This document shows, piece by piece, positions 15,501 to 24,776 of a DNA stretch of 64,000 nucleotides (its first letter is position 1; the number at the start of each line of letters is the position of its first letter). This DNA is from Algihabitans sp965233705. Its GTDB lineage: Bacteria; Pseudomonadota; Alphaproteobacteria; Kiloniellales; DSM-21159. The stretch is taken from assembly GCA_965233705.1 (NCBI GenBank), contig CBDDTF010000002.1:124001-188000 (forward strand), written 5' to 3'. The notes beneath the pieces were generated by a model. It made no database searches. It worked only from the letters and a program-made list of their open reading frames with translations, and was not told the origin of the DNA. Made by a program: the position numbers and the translations under genes.

Positions 15501-17036
15501 CTACGCCTCTTCGCGGTCCAGCAGGCGGCGCAGCTCGGTCTTCAGCACCTTGCCGTAGGCGTTCTTCGGCAGGGCCGCGACGAAGTGGTAGCGCTTGGGC
15601 CGCTTGAAGCGGGCGATCCGCTGCAGGCAGAGCCGGTCGAGCGCGCCCGCCCCCGGCGCCTCGGGGCCGCGCGGGACCACCACGGCCACCACCTCCTCGC
15701 CCCAGTCCGGATGCGGCCGGCCGATCACGGTCACCTCGGCGACGTCGGGATGCTGCAGCAGCACCTCCTCCACCTCGCGCGGATAGATGTTGCTGCCGCC
15801 GGAGATGATCACGTCCTTGGAGCGGTCCTTCAGGGTCAGGAAGCCGTCACCGTCCAGCGTTCCGAGGTCGCCGGTGTGCAGCCAGCCGCCGCGCAGGGCC
15901 GCCGCGCTCGCCTCGGGGTTGCGCCAGTAGCCCGGCACCACCGAGGGCCCGCGCACCAGCACCTCGCCGACCTCGCCCGGCGGCAGGCTGCGGTCCTCGG
16001 CGTCGGCGACGCGCAGCTCGACCAGCATCTGCGCGCGACCGACCGAGGCCAGGCGCTGCGCGTAGTCGGGGTGGTCGCGCTCGGCGTGCAGGTCGCGGCC
16101 GAGCGCGGTGATGCACATGGGGCTCTCGCCCTGGCCGTAGATCTGCACGAAGCGGTTGCCGAAGACCTCCAGGGCGCGCGTCAGGTCGGCGCGGTACATC
16201 GGCCCGCCGCCGTAGACCAGGGTGTTGAGGTGCTCGACCCGGGCGTCGCCGGCCGCCGGGTGCTCGACCAGGCGCTTGACCATGGTCGGCGCGAAGAAGG
16301 CGCCGAGGCCGCGGTGCACCTCCAACAGCCGCAGGAACTCCTCCGGCTCGAAGCCGCCGGACTCGGGGATCACGTGCAGCGCCGCCTGGGCCATGTAGGG
16401 CAGGGAGTAAAGCCCGGCGCCATGGCTCATCGGCGCGGCGTAGACCGTGGCGTCCTCCGGCGCCACCGCGTCCACGTCGGGGAAGTAGCAGGCGGTCATG
16501 GTCCAGAGATTGCCGTGGGTGATCATCGCCCCCTTGGGTCGGCCGGTGGTGCCGCTGGTGAAGAACAGCCAGGCCAGATCGTCCATGGCGCACACCGCCG
16601 GCTCGACCGGGTCGCCCTGGAACAGGCCCGCGTAGAGCGGCCGCTCGACGTCGATCACCTCGACCAGCGAGTCCAGGCCGGCGCTTTCCCCGGCGATGCC
16701 GGCCGCCAGCTCCGGGCTCGCGAAGCAGAGCCGCGCACCGGCGTTGCCCAGCATGTAGGCGACCTCCCTGGGATGCAGCTTGGCGTTGATCGGCACCGGC
16801 ACCAGCCCGGCCCACCAGCAGCCGTAGAGCAGCTCCAGATAGGCCGGCGCGTTCTTCATCGCCAAGGCCACCCGCTCGCCCGGCTGCAGTCCGAAACGGC
16901 CGCGCAGGGCGGCCGCCAGGCAGGCGGCGCGACGCGCCAGGGTGCGATAGGTCATGACGATGCCGGCGCCGCGGGCGACGGCGGCCCGCTCGCCCCGGCT
17001 GCGGGCGGCACGGACGAGAAGCTGGGCGAGGTTCAT
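15501..17036 (-). CDS. AMP-dependent acyl-CoA synthetase/ligase
   Basis: 511-residue adenylate-forming enzyme that activates a carboxylic acid as acyl-AMP and then acyl-CoA. Core motif A3 is FFTSGTTGRPKGA (residues 158-170). GWLHTGDLG and DRSKDVIISGGSNIYP follow, and the C-terminal catalytic lysine is in NAYGKVLK. The length and motifs fit medium- or long-chain acyl-CoA ligases, or aryl-acid ligases such as malonyl- or benzoyl-type. Substrate choice cannot be resolved. It is divergent from the TAXI gene. Confidence 0.9.
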   Translation of the reverse strand: MNLAQLLVRAARSRGERAAVARGAGIVMTYRTLARRAACLAAALRGRFGLQPGERVALAMKNAPAYLELLYGCWWAGLVPVPINAKLHPREVAYMLGNAGARLCFASPELAAGIAGESAGLDSLVEVIDVERPLYAGLFQGDPVEPAVCAMDDLAWLFFTSGTTGRPKGAMITHGNLWTMTACYFPDVDAVAPEDATVYAAPMSHGAGLYSLPYMAQAALHVIPESGGFEPEEFLRLLEVHRGLGAFFAPTMVKRLVEHPAAGDARVEHLNTLVYGGGPMYRADLTRALEVFGNRFVQIYGQGESPMCITALGRDLHAERDHPDYAQRLASVGRAQMLVELRVADAEDRSLPPGEVGEVLVRGPSVVPGYWRNPEASAAALRGGWLHTGDLGTLDGDGFLTLKDRSKDVIISGGSNIYPREVEEVLLQHPDVAEVTVIGRPHPDWGEEVVAVVVPRGPEAPGAGALDRLCLQRIARFKRPKRYHFVAALPKNAYGKVLKTELRRLLDREEA

Positions 17037-17203
17037 GGCGGCGCGGCTCCGCGTACCACGGTGAGAGGGCCGGCGCGTCGGCCGGCCGCGGCATTGTCCG
17101 CCGGCCGGTCATGCCGGTGCAAGGGCGCGGCCGTTCCCTTCCGCGCCGCGCCGGGCCATACTCGGCGGACCGGTCCCCGAGAGAGCGAAAGGCCCCCGCT
17201 TCG

Positions 17204-18370
17204 ATGCCGCTGACCCGCCGCGATCTGATCACGCGCCTCGCCGCTGCCGGACTGCTGAGCGCCGCGCCGGCCGCGCCCGGCCGGGCCGGTTCAGCCCGGG
17301 CGGCCGCCGCGGACCTGAGCTTCTTCCGAATCGGCACCGGCTCCACCGGCGGCACCTACTTTCCGATCGGCAGCCTGCTGGCCAGCGCCATCTCCAACCC
17401 GCCGGGCAGCCGCGACTGCGCGCGCGGCGGGAGCTGCGGCGTGCCCGGATTGATCGCGGTCGCCCAGTCGACCGAGGGCTCGGTCGCCAACGTCGAGGCG
17501 ATCGAGAACGGCACCCTGGAGTCCGCCCTCTGCCAGGCCGACGTGGCCTTCTGGGCCTATCACGGCGAGGGCGTCTTCGCCGGCCGCACGCCGCTGACCA
17601 AGCTGCGCGCCCTGGCCAACCTCTACCCCGAGGCGATCCAGCTCGTGGTGCGCGCCGATGCCGGCATCCGCTCGGTCGCCGACCTTGCCGGCAAGCGGAT
17701 CTCGGTCGACCGCGAGGGCTCCGGCACGCTGGTCGACACGCGCCTGGTGCTGCAGGCCTACGGCCTGGCGGTCGAGGACCTGGAGGCCCGCTTCCTCTCC
17801 TCCGGCGCCGCCGTCGAGCAGATGCGCCAGGGCGAGCTGGACGGCCTGTTCCTGGTCGCCGGCACGCCGACGGCGGCGATCGCCGGGCTGGCCGAGAGCA
17901 CCGCGATCCAACTGGTCCCGATCGTCGGCGCGCAGGCCGAGACGATCGAGCAGAGCTGGCCCTTCTTCAACCACACCACCATCCCCGCCGGGACCTACCG
18001 CGGCGTCGCCGCCACCCGCACGCTGAGCGTCGGCGCGCAGTGGCTGGTCTCGGCCGATCTGCCGGACGCGCTGATCGAGGGCATCACCGCCGCGCTGTGG
18101 CACCCGGCCTCGCGCCAACTGCTCGACACCGGGCATCCGAAGGGCCGGCTGATCCAGCTCGACACCGCCCTCAACGGCCTGGGCGTGCCGCTGCATCCGG
18201 GCGCGCTGGCCTACTACGCCTCGCGCGGCATCACCTACATCGGCGAGGAGACGCAAGGCGCCGCAGCAGGGGCCGAGGGGGCGTCGGTCGAAGGGGCGCC
18301 CGTCGAGGGGGCGCCCGTCGAGGGGACGGCCCCGGCCACGCCGGCCGACGCCGGCACGCCCGGCGAGTGA
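17204..18370 (+). CDS. TAXI-family TRAP transporter solute-binding protein
   Basis: 388 residues. The N terminus (LTRRDLITRLAAAGLLSAAP) is a Tat-like export signal. The mature domain opens FRIGTGSTGGTYFPIGSLLA, the classical TAXI signature, and continues with QSTEGSVANVEAI and ASYR-like segments. The family binds glutamate or other anionic solutes for TRAP permeases. No DctQ/M-type membrane subunit is adjacent, so this is an orphan binding protein. The last 35 residues contain a repeated EGAPV pentapeptide from a 15-bp array. The start at 17204 is chosen because it begins the signal peptide. Confidence 0.9.
   Translation: MPLTRRDLITRLAAAGLLSAAPAAPGRAGSARAAAADLSFFRIGTGSTGGTYFPIGSLLASAISNPPGSRDCARGGSCGVPGLIAVAQSTEGSVANVEAIENGTLESALCQADVAFWAYHGEGVFAGRTPLTKLRALANLYPEAIQLVVRADAGIRSVADLAGKRISVDREGSGTLVDTRLVLQAYGLAVEDLEARFLSSGAAVEQMRQGELDGLFLVAGTPTAAIAGLAESTAIQLVPIVGAQAETIEQSWPFFNHTTIPAGTYRGVAATRTLSVGAQWLVSADLPDALIEGITAALWHPASRQLLDTGHPKGRLIQLDTALNGLGVPLHPGALAYYASRGITYIGEETQGAAAGAEGASVEGAPVEGAPVEGTAPATPADAGTPGE
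18281..18325. repeat. In-frame tandem array, 15 bp x 3
   Basis: Units GCGCCCGTCGAGGGG, with a variant first copy, encode EGASV/EGAPV repeats in the C-terminal tail of the TAXI protein. Confidence 0.85.
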
Positions 18371-18528
18371 GCCGGCGCCGCCGCGCCTCGTGTGATGGTT
18401 CCGCAGTTCGGCACTGGCCACGGTGCCGCTTCGGCCCCTGACTCACGGGAAAATTAAAGGCCTCCTGTCCCGTCGGCGCCGAAATGCGATGCCGTGCTTT
18501 TCGCAGTCGGGACACGAGAGCAGGTCGG

Positions 18529-18564
18529 GATCGTATGGTCCCGCGCCCGCGGGGCCATACGATC
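18529..18564. terminator. 17-bp palindrome, probable bidirectional terminator
   Basis: The left arm (GATCGTATGGTCCCGCG) pairs with its near-exact complement ending in GGCCATACGATC; one G-T wobble and a 2-base loop. It lies in the 208-base gap between the converging TAXI and GST genes. There is no T tract, so it could alternatively be an isolated palindromic repeat or protein-binding site. Confidence 0.55.
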
Positions 18565-18578
18565 ACGCGACACCGGCT

Positions 18579-19277
18579 CTACTGGTGGTCGGGCAGCTCC
18601 CAGGGCTCGGCCTCGGCGGCCGCCACCCAGGCCCGCATCGGCGGCCAGGCGAACAGGGTCTCCACGTAGGCCCGGCAGGTCTCGTCCAGCGCCACGCCGT
18701 AGGTGCGAAAGCGCGCGGCCACCGGGGCGTACATGCAGTCCGCCGCCGAGGGGCGGCCGAACAGGAAGGGCCCCTCCGCCCCGAAGCCGCCGCGGCAGTC
18801 GCGCCAGATCCGGGCGACGCGGTCGATGTCGGCCTGACAGGCGGCGCTCGGCGTCGTCGGCGCCGACTTGCGAATATCCATCGACATCTCCCGCCGCAGG
18901 GCGGCGAAGCCGCTGTGCATCTCGGCGCTGACCGCGCGGGCGACGGCGCGGGCCTTGCGCTCGGCCGGCCACAGCCCGGCCTGGGGGAAGAGCTCGTGCA
19001 GGTACTCGACGATCGCCAGGGAGTCCCAGATCTGCACGCCACCGTGCATCAGCACCGGCACCAGCCCGCTGGGCGAGTGGGCCAGGATCTCGTCGCGGGT
19101 CCCGGGCTGGTCGAGGGGGATGAGGATTTCGCTGGCCTCGGCCGGGGTCAGCGCCAGGGCCAGCGCCGCGCGCATCGACCAGGTGGAATAGTTCTTGTTG
19201 CCGATCACCAGCGTCATCGGCCCGGCGGCCTCCGCCTGCGCCTTTGCAGTGGTGATTTCCGTCTGCACGTCTGACAT
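18579..19277 (-). CDS. Glutathione S-transferase family protein
   Basis: 232 residues. The thioredoxin-like N domain contains MTLVIGNKNYSTWSMRAAL, with the Ser/Tyr-rich glutathione site, followed by GLVPVLMHGGVQIWDSLAI (cis-Pro and the Glu/Ser-type loop here reading DSLAI). The C-terminal half is all-alpha. The first ATG giving a sensible length is at 19277, a few residues longer at the N terminus than typical. Likely a detoxification or isomerase-type GST; the substrate is unknown. Confidence 0.85.
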   Translation of the reverse strand: MSDVQTEITTAKAQAEAAGPMTLVIGNKNYSTWSMRAALALALTPAEASEILIPLDQPGTRDEILAHSPSGLVPVLMHGGVQIWDSLAIVEYLHELFPQAGLWPAERKARAVARAVSAEMHSGFAALRREMSMDIRKSAPTTPSAACQADIDRVARIWRDCRGGFGAEGPFLFGRPSAADCMYAPVAARFRTYGVALDETCRAYVETLFAWPPMRAWVAAAEAEPWELPDHQ

Positions 19278-19389
19278 TCTTGGCCCCTTCCCGCCGCCGC
19301 AGGCGCCGCCCGCCGGGCGGCGCCGTTTCCGGCCCTCATTTCTGGCGCGCCGCGCGTTCACAGACAACCGCAGGAAATCTTGGGGAGTC

Positions 19390-20832
<1,443 letters not shown>

Positions 20833-20970
20833 GGGCGCAAAAAACCGGCCGGAACCCACGCCAGAAATCGGGCCGGCACCCGGGAGCCCGGGCGCCGCGC
20901 CGCGTATCCCTCTCGGCCGCGCTGTGGTAGCCTTCGTTACGCAGGGAGAACGAAGCGGGTGGGGGACCCC

Positions 20971-21414
20971 ATGTTTCAGAACATCCTGTGCTGCGTCGAC
21001 GGCTCGGAGCATGCCTTGCACGCGGCCGAGCACGCCTGCGCGCTGGCGGAGAGGTTCGGCGGCAAGCTGACGCTGCTCACCGTGGCCAAGGAGCTGCGGC
21101 CGAGCGAGCAGGTGCGCCGCTTCATCGAGCTGGAGCACCTCTCGGGCGAGCCGCAGTACGTGCTCGACGAGTATACCGAGGCGATCATGGACAAGGCCAA
21201 GGACGTCGCCGCGGAGAAGGGGCTGCGCGGGGTCCGCTCGGAAGTCAAGACCGGCAACCCGGCGCGCACCATCCTGGAGTTCGCCGAGCGCAAGAAGGTC
21301 GATGCCATCGTGCTCGGCCGGCGCGGCATGGGCGACGTCGAGGGGGTGCTGCTGGGCAGCGTCTCCCACAAGGTGGCGAGCCTGGCGAAGTGCACGGTGG
21401 TCACCACGCGGTGA
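20971..21414 (+). CDS. Universal stress protein (UspA family)
   Basis: 147 residues. It opens FQNILCCVDGSEHALHA and ends with the ATP-binding loop GRRGMGDVEGVLLGSVSHKVA, matching G-2x-G-9x-G-S/T of ATP-binding Usp proteins. The ATG at 20971 has a G-rich Shine-Dalgarno sequence; a GTG four codons upstream is an alternative. It probably forms a short operon with the MarR-like gene 25 bases downstream. Confidence 0.92.
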   Translation: MFQNILCCVDGSEHALHAAEHACALAERFGGKLTLLTVAKELRPSEQVRRFIELEHLSGEPQYVLDEYTEAIMDKAKDVAAEKGLRGVRSEVKTGNPARTILEFAERKKVDAIVLGRRGMGDVEGVLLGSVSHKVASLAKCTVVTTR

Positions 21415-21439
21415 GCGGCGGCGCGGCGGACTTCGGGCC

Positions 21440-21778
21440 ATGCAGATGACGCCGCAGCAGGCGCTCGCCCTCTACCGCGCGTCCGGCGCGGCGGTGCTGG
21501 CGCGCGACTGGCCCGACCTGACCCAGCGCCAGCTCGCGATCCTGTTGGAGGTCTACATGGCGCCGCCGCCGCACACGGTGCGCGGCCTGGCCGAGACGCT
21601 GCGGATCTCCAAGCCGGCCGTCAGCCGCGCGCTCGACCGCCTGGGCGCCCTGGACTTCGCCAAGCGCAAGACCGACGAGGCCGACAAGCGCTCGGTTCTG
21701 GTGCAGCGCACGGTCAAGGGCTCGGTCTTCCTGCGCGAGTTCGGCGACCTGGTCAGCGAGCTCGCCCGGGAGGTGTAG
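21440..21778 (+). CDS. Small MarR-type winged-helix regulator
   Basis: 112 residues. LTQRQLAILLEVYM begins a winged helix, RGLAETLRISKPAVSRALDRLG is the recognition helix, and KRKTDEADKRSVLV is the wing with the MarR D-x-R-(S/K) motif. It lacks the long C-terminal dimerisation helix of full MarR proteins. A longer in-frame reading starts inside the usp gene and is not credible. The target is unknown. Confidence 0.82.
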   Translation: MQMTPQQALALYRASGAAVLARDWPDLTQRQLAILLEVYMAPPPHTVRGLAETLRISKPAVSRALDRLGALDFAKRKTDEADKRSVLVQRTVKGSVFLREFGDLVSELAREV

Positions 21779-21855
21779 AGCCGGCTGTGACCGGCGGACG
21801 CGTCGAGGCGCCTCCAGACGGTGACAGGTCGCGCCAAGCCCGCCCGGCGCCGCGG

Positions 21856-22851
21856 CTACTGGGCCGCCCGCGGCAGCGCGGCGTCGGCGCAGGCGTCGAG
21901 CTCGATCTCCACGGTGGAGTGATCGACGTCGAAACGCTCGGCCAGGCGCGCCTTGATCGCCTGGATGACCTGCTGCGGGTCGCTGCCCGGCGCGATGCTG
22001 GCGTGCAGCGTGACCAGTGGCCGCTCCTCCGACAGCGACCAGGCGTGCAGGTGGTGGACCTCCCGCAGCTCCGGGATCTCGGCCTCCAGGTCGGCGGCGA
22101 TGGCCTCGTGACGCAGCTCCTTGGGCGCCCCCTCCAGCAGGATGTGGCCGGAGTCGCGCAGCAGCATGATGGCGCTGCGCAGCACCAGCCCGGCGACCAG
22201 GACCGAGAGCAGCGGGTCGATCGGCGTCCAGCCGGTCCAGAGGATGACGCCGGCGGCGGCGATGGCCGCCACCGAGCCGAGCAGGTCGCCGACCACGTGG
22301 ATGAGGGCGCCGCGCACGTTGAGATTGTCGCGGTCGGCGCGGTGCAGCAGCCAGAAGGCCACGACGTTGACCAGCAGGCCGATCACCGCGATCGCCATCA
22401 TGGGGCCGGCCAGCACGGGACTGGGCTCGGCCAGGCGCTGGGCCGCCTCGACCACGATCCACACGCACAGCCCGATCAGGATGATACCGTTGACGAAGGC
22501 CGAGAGCACCGGCACGCGGTCGAAGCCGTAGGTGCGCGCCCGGTCGGCCGGGCGCCGGGCCAGACGGAAGGCGGCCCAGGCGACGGCCAGGCCGCCGAAG
22601 TCGGTCAGCATGTGGCCGGCGTCGGCCAGCAGCGCCAGCGAGCCGGAGATCAGGCCGCCGATCACCTCGACCAGCATGAAGCTGCCGATCACCAGCGCCG
22701 CCAGGCCGACCTGGCGCTCGTTGCCGTGGTGGTGATGGCCGTGCGTGTGGCCGTGGGAATGGCCGTGCGAATGGCCGCCGCCGGTCCCCTGCTCGTGACC
22801 GCGCGCCGGGTCCTGGCTTGGGGCCTGGCCGGAATCGTGCGTGTGCGTCAT
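21856..22851 (-). CDS. Cation diffusion facilitator (zinc-type exporter)
   Basis: 331-residue inner-membrane CDF protein with six predicted membrane segments and a cytoplasmic C-terminal domain. A His-rich N-terminal stretch (HSHGHSHGHTHGHHHHG, about residues 22-38) precedes TM1. The metal sites HMLTDFG in TM2 (ADAGHMLTD) and HVVGDLLGS in TM5 match the zinc branch. It exports Zn2+ or related divalent metals in exchange for protons. The neighbours show no metalloregulator, although the adjacent MarR-like gene could be tested. Confidence 0.93.
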   Translation of the reverse strand: MTHTHDSGQAPSQDPARGHEQGTGGGHSHGHSHGHTHGHHHHGNERQVGLAALVIGSFMLVEVIGGLISGSLALLADAGHMLTDFGGLAVAWAAFRLARRPADRARTYGFDRVPVLSAFVNGIILIGLCVWIVVEAAQRLAEPSPVLAGPMMAIAVIGLLVNVVAFWLLHRADRDNLNVRGALIHVVGDLLGSVAAIAAAGVILWTGWTPIDPLLSVLVAGLVLRSAIMLLRDSGHILLEGAPKELRHEAIAADLEAEIPELREVHHLHAWSLSEERPLVTLHASIAPGSDPQQVIQAIKARLAERFDVDHSTVEIELDACADAALPRAAQ

Positions 22852-22925
22852 GGCGCGCAGGTGGGCGCCCCCGCCCTGCCCGTCCAGGTTATAAGGTTGC
22901 CGACGCTCGACAATTTTCCCGCGGC

Positions 22926-22970
22926 CGGTCCTGCGGCTGCGCCGCGCGGTCGGTCCTGCGGCTGCGCCGC
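22926..22970. repeat. Direct duplication, 20-bp copies with 25-bp period
   Basis: CGGTCCTGCGGCTGCGCCGC occurs at 22926 and again at 22951, in the gap between argB and the CDF gene. Each copy can also fold on GCGGC/GCCGC. Confidence 0.8.
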
Positions 22971-22977
22971 TTGGCGG

Positions 22978-23889
22978 TCAGGGCCGGACCAGCGTGCCGA
23001 CGCCCTTGGTCGTGAAGGTCTCCAGCAACAGCCCGTGCGGCACGCGCCCGTCCAGAATCACCGAGGCGTCGACGCCGCCGCGCACCGCCTCGACGCAGGT
23101 CTGCAGCTTGGGGATCATGCCGCCGGAGATGGTGCCGTCGCCCTGCAGCCGCTCGACGTCGGCCAGGCTCAGCTCGGGGATCAGCTCGCCCTGCTTGTCG
23201 AGCACGCCCACCACGTCGGTCAGCAGCAGCAGCCGCGCCGCGCCGACCGCGGCGGCGACGGCGCCGGCCACGGTGTCGGCGTTGATGTTGTAGGTCTCGC
23301 CCTCGGCGCCGACGCCGATGGGGGCGATCACCGGGATCATGCCGGACTGCTCCAGCGCCGCCAGCACCTGCGGGTTCACCCGCACCGGCTCGCCGACATA
23401 GCCAAGGTCGAGGATCTTCTCGATGTTGCTCTCGGGGTCGCGCCGGGTGCGGCGCAGCTTGCGCGCCTGGATCAGGCTGCCGTCCTTGCCGCTAAGCCCG
23501 ATCGCCGTGCCGCCGGCCTGGTTGATCGCCGAGACGATGGATTTGTTGATCGAGCCGGAGAGCACCATCTCCACCACGTCGACCGTCTCGGCCGAGGTGA
23601 CGCGCAGGCCCTCGACGAACTCGGTCTCGACCTTCAGGCGCTCCAGCATCCGGCCGATCTGCGGGCCGCCGCCGTGGACCACCACCGGGTTGATCCCGAC
23701 CTGCTTCATCAGCACCACGTCGCGGGCGAAGACATGCGCCAGCTCGGCATCGCCCATGGCGTGACCGCCGTACTTGATGACGAAGGTCTTGCCGGCATAG
23801 CGCCGCATGAAGGGCAGCGCCTCGGTCAGGGTGCGCGCGGTGCGCAGCCAGTGCTTGGTCTCGGCGATGTTCTTGGTCGGCTGGGTCAT
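22978..23889 (-). CDS. argB: Acetylglutamate kinase
   Basis: 303 residues. Second step of arginine synthesis: ATP-dependent phosphorylation of N-acetyl-L-glutamate. Motifs are VIKYGGHAMGD near the N terminus, VVVHGGGPQIG, the GLSGKDG loop and INADTVAGAVA. The N-terminal helix (NIAETKHWLRTARTLTEAL) is typical of hexameric, arginine-sensitive forms. The ATG at 23889 is preferred; an extended reading upstream overlaps non-coding sequence. It follows engB in the conserved alphaproteobacterial block. Confidence 0.95.
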   Translation of the reverse strand: MTQPTKNIAETKHWLRTARTLTEALPFMRRYAGKTFVIKYGGHAMGDAELAHVFARDVVLMKQVGINPVVVHGGGPQIGRMLERLKVETEFVEGLRVTSAETVDVVEMVLSGSINKSIVSAINQAGGTAIGLSGKDGSLIQARKLRRTRRDPESNIEKILDLGYVGEPVRVNPQVLAALEQSGMIPVIAPIGVGAEGETYNINADTVAGAVAAAVGAARLLLLTDVVGVLDKQGELIPELSLADVERLQGDGTISGGMIPKLQTCVEAVRGGVDASVILDGRVPHGLLLETFTTKGVGTLVRP

Positions 23890-24121
23890 GGCAATCCACT
23901 GCTGCCGCTGGCGGGCGGACTTCGGGCGTTGTGACTTGGAGACGGCGGCGCCCCCGTCCCGGCGGCCGGCGTCGCGCCGGACCATAGAGCAGAACGCCGC
24001 GCGAGGGAATCGCTTCGCGCCGGCGACCGGCCCGGCCACCGCCGCCTAAGGCAATGAAAAGCAGCCGCTTTCTTTCCCGCGGGCGCCGGCAAGGTGCCGG
24101 CCGACGCCCGGCGCCCGAGGC

Positions 24122-24766
24122 TCAGGGCGCGGCGAGGGCCAGCTCGGCCAGGGCGGCGCGCAGCTCGGCGATGCCCCGGTCCTTCACGGCCGAGGTCACC
24201 GCCACCTCGGGGAAGGCCGCGACGTGGCCGGCCAGCTCGGCGCGGGTGCGCGCCAGCAGCGCCTCCAGCGCGTCCGGCTTCACCTTGTCCGCCTTGGTCA
24301 GCACCACCTGGTAGACGACGGCGACGCTGTCCAGTTCCTCCATCACCTCGCGGTCGTTCGCTTTGAGCCCGTGGCGCGCGTCGATCAGCAGCAGCACGCG
24401 GCGGAGCTGCGCCCGCCCCTTGAGGTAGTCGCGGGTCAGCCGCGTCCAGAGCTTGACCGCGCTCTTCGAGGCCTGGGCATAGCCGTAGCCGGGCAGGTCG
24501 ACCAGCATCAGCCGGCCGCCCAGGTCGAAGAAGTTGAGCTGCTGGGTGCGGCCCGGCGTGTTGGAGGTGCGCGCCAGGGTCTTGCGCCCGGTCAGGGCGT
24601 TGACCAGCGACGACTTGCCGACGTTGGAGCGCCCGGCGAAGGCCACCTCCGGCAGGTCGCCGGCGGGCAGCTGGGTCAGCGCCGCCACCGAGCCGAGGAA
24701 GCCGCAGGGGCCGGCGAAGAGCTTGCGCCCCGCCTCAAGGTCCGGCGCCGCCGCCTCCGGCTGCAT
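24122..24766 (-). CDS. engB: Ribosome-biogenesis GTPase EngB/YsxC
   Basis: 214-residue TrmE-Era-like GTPase needed for 50S subunit assembly. G1 is GRSNVGKSS, G2 includes NTPGRTQ, G3 is DLPGYGYA and G4 is TKADK. The start lies 10 bases after the yidC stop, so both are probably on one message. The length is normal for the family. Confidence 0.95.
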   Translation of the reverse strand: MQPEAAAPDLEAGRKLFAGPCGFLGSVAALTQLPAGDLPEVAFAGRSNVGKSSLVNALTGRKTLARTSNTPGRTQQLNFFDLGGRLMLVDLPGYGYAQASKSAVKLWTRLTRDYLKGRAQLRRVLLLIDARHGLKANDREVMEELDSVAVVYQVVLTKADKVKPDALEALLARTRAELAGHVAAFPEVAVTSAVKDRGIAELRAALAELALAAP

Positions 24767-24776
24767 GATCGGCGCC

